Source: Acinetobacter dispersus
GTDB taxonomy: Bacteria > Pseudomonadota > Gammaproteobacteria > Pseudomonadales > Moraxellaceae
DNA length: 64,000 nucleotides
Assembly: GCF_009884975.1 (NCBI RefSeq)
Contig: NZ_CP041970.1
Coordinates: 3,100,001 to 3,164,000, forward strand
Reading direction: 5' to 3'
The notes under the pieces were generated by a model. The model did not search any database, was not told the DNA's origin, and worked only from the letters and a program-made list of their open reading frames with translations. A program made the position numbers and the translations under genes. Numbering within the stretch: the first letter of the stretch is position 1; each line of letters begins with the position of its first letter. Of the stretch, positions 63,287 to 64,000 are shown piece after piece.

Positions 63287-63925
63287 ATGCGTACAGACTC
63301 TAAACACAGTGCCTTAATTGTTGTTGATGTGCAAAATGGATTTACCCCGGGTGGAAACTTGGCAGTCACTGATGCTGATCAGATTATCCCTGTGATTAAT
63401 CAACTGGCGCGTCAGTTTGAAACGGTGGTGCTGACACAAGACTGGCATCCTGATCAGCATATTTCTTTTGCTGACAATCACGAAAATAAAGCGCCATTTG
63501 AAACCATTGAATTGTCCTATGGAACTCAAGTGTTATGGCCAAGACATTGTGTACAAGGCACACACGATGCTGAATTCCACCCCGATCTTGATATTCCAAC
63601 CGCGCAACTGATTATTCGCAAAGGCTTTCACGTCAATATTGATAGCTATTCTGCCTTTATGGAGGCGGATCGAAAAACCCCGACAGGTCTCAAGGGCTAT
63701 TTAAAAGAACACCAAATAGATACGGTCTATATTGTGGGGATTGCCACCGATTTTTGTGTGGCGTGGACGGCATTGGATGCTGCACAAATGGGTTTTAAAA
63801 CTTTTGTGATTGAAGATGCCTGTAAAGCCATTGATTTAAATGGTTCATTGCAAAACGCATGGCACAACATGTTAGAACAAGGCGTTCAACGTATTCAGTC
63901 AGCTACAATTTTGCCACAAGCTTGA
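63287..63925 (+). CDS. pncA: Nicotinamidase PncA
   Basis: PncA deamidates nicotinamide to nicotinate for NAD salvage. The 212-residue isochorismatase-fold protein shows the triad: aspartate in VVDVQNGF, lysine in IRKGFHVNIDSYSAF and cysteine in TDFCVAWTA. The metal ligands are in DWHPDQHISF. Length matches E. coli (213). The ATG at 63287 lacks a clear ribosome-binding site; a TTG at 63275 in the same frame is an alternative. It is divergent from dapA. The last 75 bases of the window hold no feature I can support. Confidence 0.93.
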   Translation: MRTDSKHSALIVVDVQNGFTPGGNLAVTDADQIIPVINQLARQFETVVLTQDWHPDQHISFADNHENKAPFETIELSYGTQVLWPRHCVQGTHDAEFHPDLDIPTAQLIIRKGFHVNIDSYSAFMEADRKTPTGLKGYLKEHQIDTVYIVGIATDFCVAWTALDAAQMGFKTFVIEDACKAIDLNGSLQNAWHNMLEQGVQRIQSATILPQA

Positions 63926-64000
63926 GCTGATTGATCTAAAGGCGTTAAACTTCTAAAACTGATGAATCAATATCAGTTAAATCATGACTTAAGGCAGAAT

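Overview
This window is a chromosomal segment of a gammaproteobacterium of the genus Acinetobacter. The 16S rRNA has Acinetobacter-type sequence. The gene content agrees: ErpA with an Acinetobacter-type N-terminus, an ADC-type class C beta-lactamase, and a tandem set of 'putative solute-binding' proteins that I know mainly from this genus. The beta-lactamase differs clearly from A. baumannii ADC as I remember it, so a non-baumannii species is likely; I cannot name it. Coding density is high and the DNA is moderately AT-rich. I see no prophage, insertion sequence, integron or CRISPR array.

Layout. 0-4 kb: the end of one and three complete tandem paralogs of a secreted, four-cysteine, solute-binding-like family. 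4-7 kb: erpA, then divergent anmK and tyrS. 7-12.8 kb: a complete rRNA operon (two promoters, 16S, tRNA-Ile, tRNA-Ala, 23S, 5S, terminator). 12.8-14.7 kb: a small accessory-looking block (acetyltransferase, cytidine deaminase-like enzyme, acetyltransferase, ankyrin protein). 14.9-19.3 kb: an outer membrane barrel, an aldehyde dehydrogenase, and a sodium-coupled transporter with its 47-residue partner. 19.3-31.2 kb: rsmB-fmt, ilvD, a duplicated DsbA-like protein, a TSUP permease, a LysR regulator, a pyrimidine permease and ppc. 31.2-36.3 kb: a TetR regulator divergent from an RND efflux adaptor and pump. 36.4-39.7 kb: a small membrane protein, dnaJ, dapB and a START-domain protein. 39.7-46.5 kb: an MFS transporter with dkgB, divergent yafC, a lipoprotein, a MocR regulator, and the minus-strand run mutY / LytM peptidase / small protein / tag / ahr, which continues to 48.2 kb. 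48.4-64 kb: a dienelactone hydrolase, a small DUF1328 membrane protein, a YcgN-like protein, a PQQ-type sugar dehydrogenase, the ADC-like beta-lactamase, rarA, yddG, an acyltransferase, an amidohydrolase, a TonB-dependent receptor, the dapA-bamC-purC operon and pncA.

Two points stand out. First, the four-copy secreted family at the left edge is the best candidate for an uncharacterised system. It has conserved cysteines and separate terminators, and two copies share a long identical stretch that suggests recent recombination. Second, three genes between 46.5 and 58.1 kb (LytM lipoprotein, YcgN-like protein, amidohydrolase lipoprotein) are each broken by what looks like a single missing base. 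Two of these lie in homopolymer runs, and one missing base of a doubled C would explain the third. This pattern fits residual sequencing error at least as well as real gene decay.

Most of the rest is housekeeping. dapA and dapB serve lysine and cell-wall precursor synthesis, ilvD branched-chain amino acids, purC purines, pncA NAD salvage and ppc anaplerosis. mutY, tag and rarA serve genome maintenance, and rsmB, fmt and tyrS serve translation.
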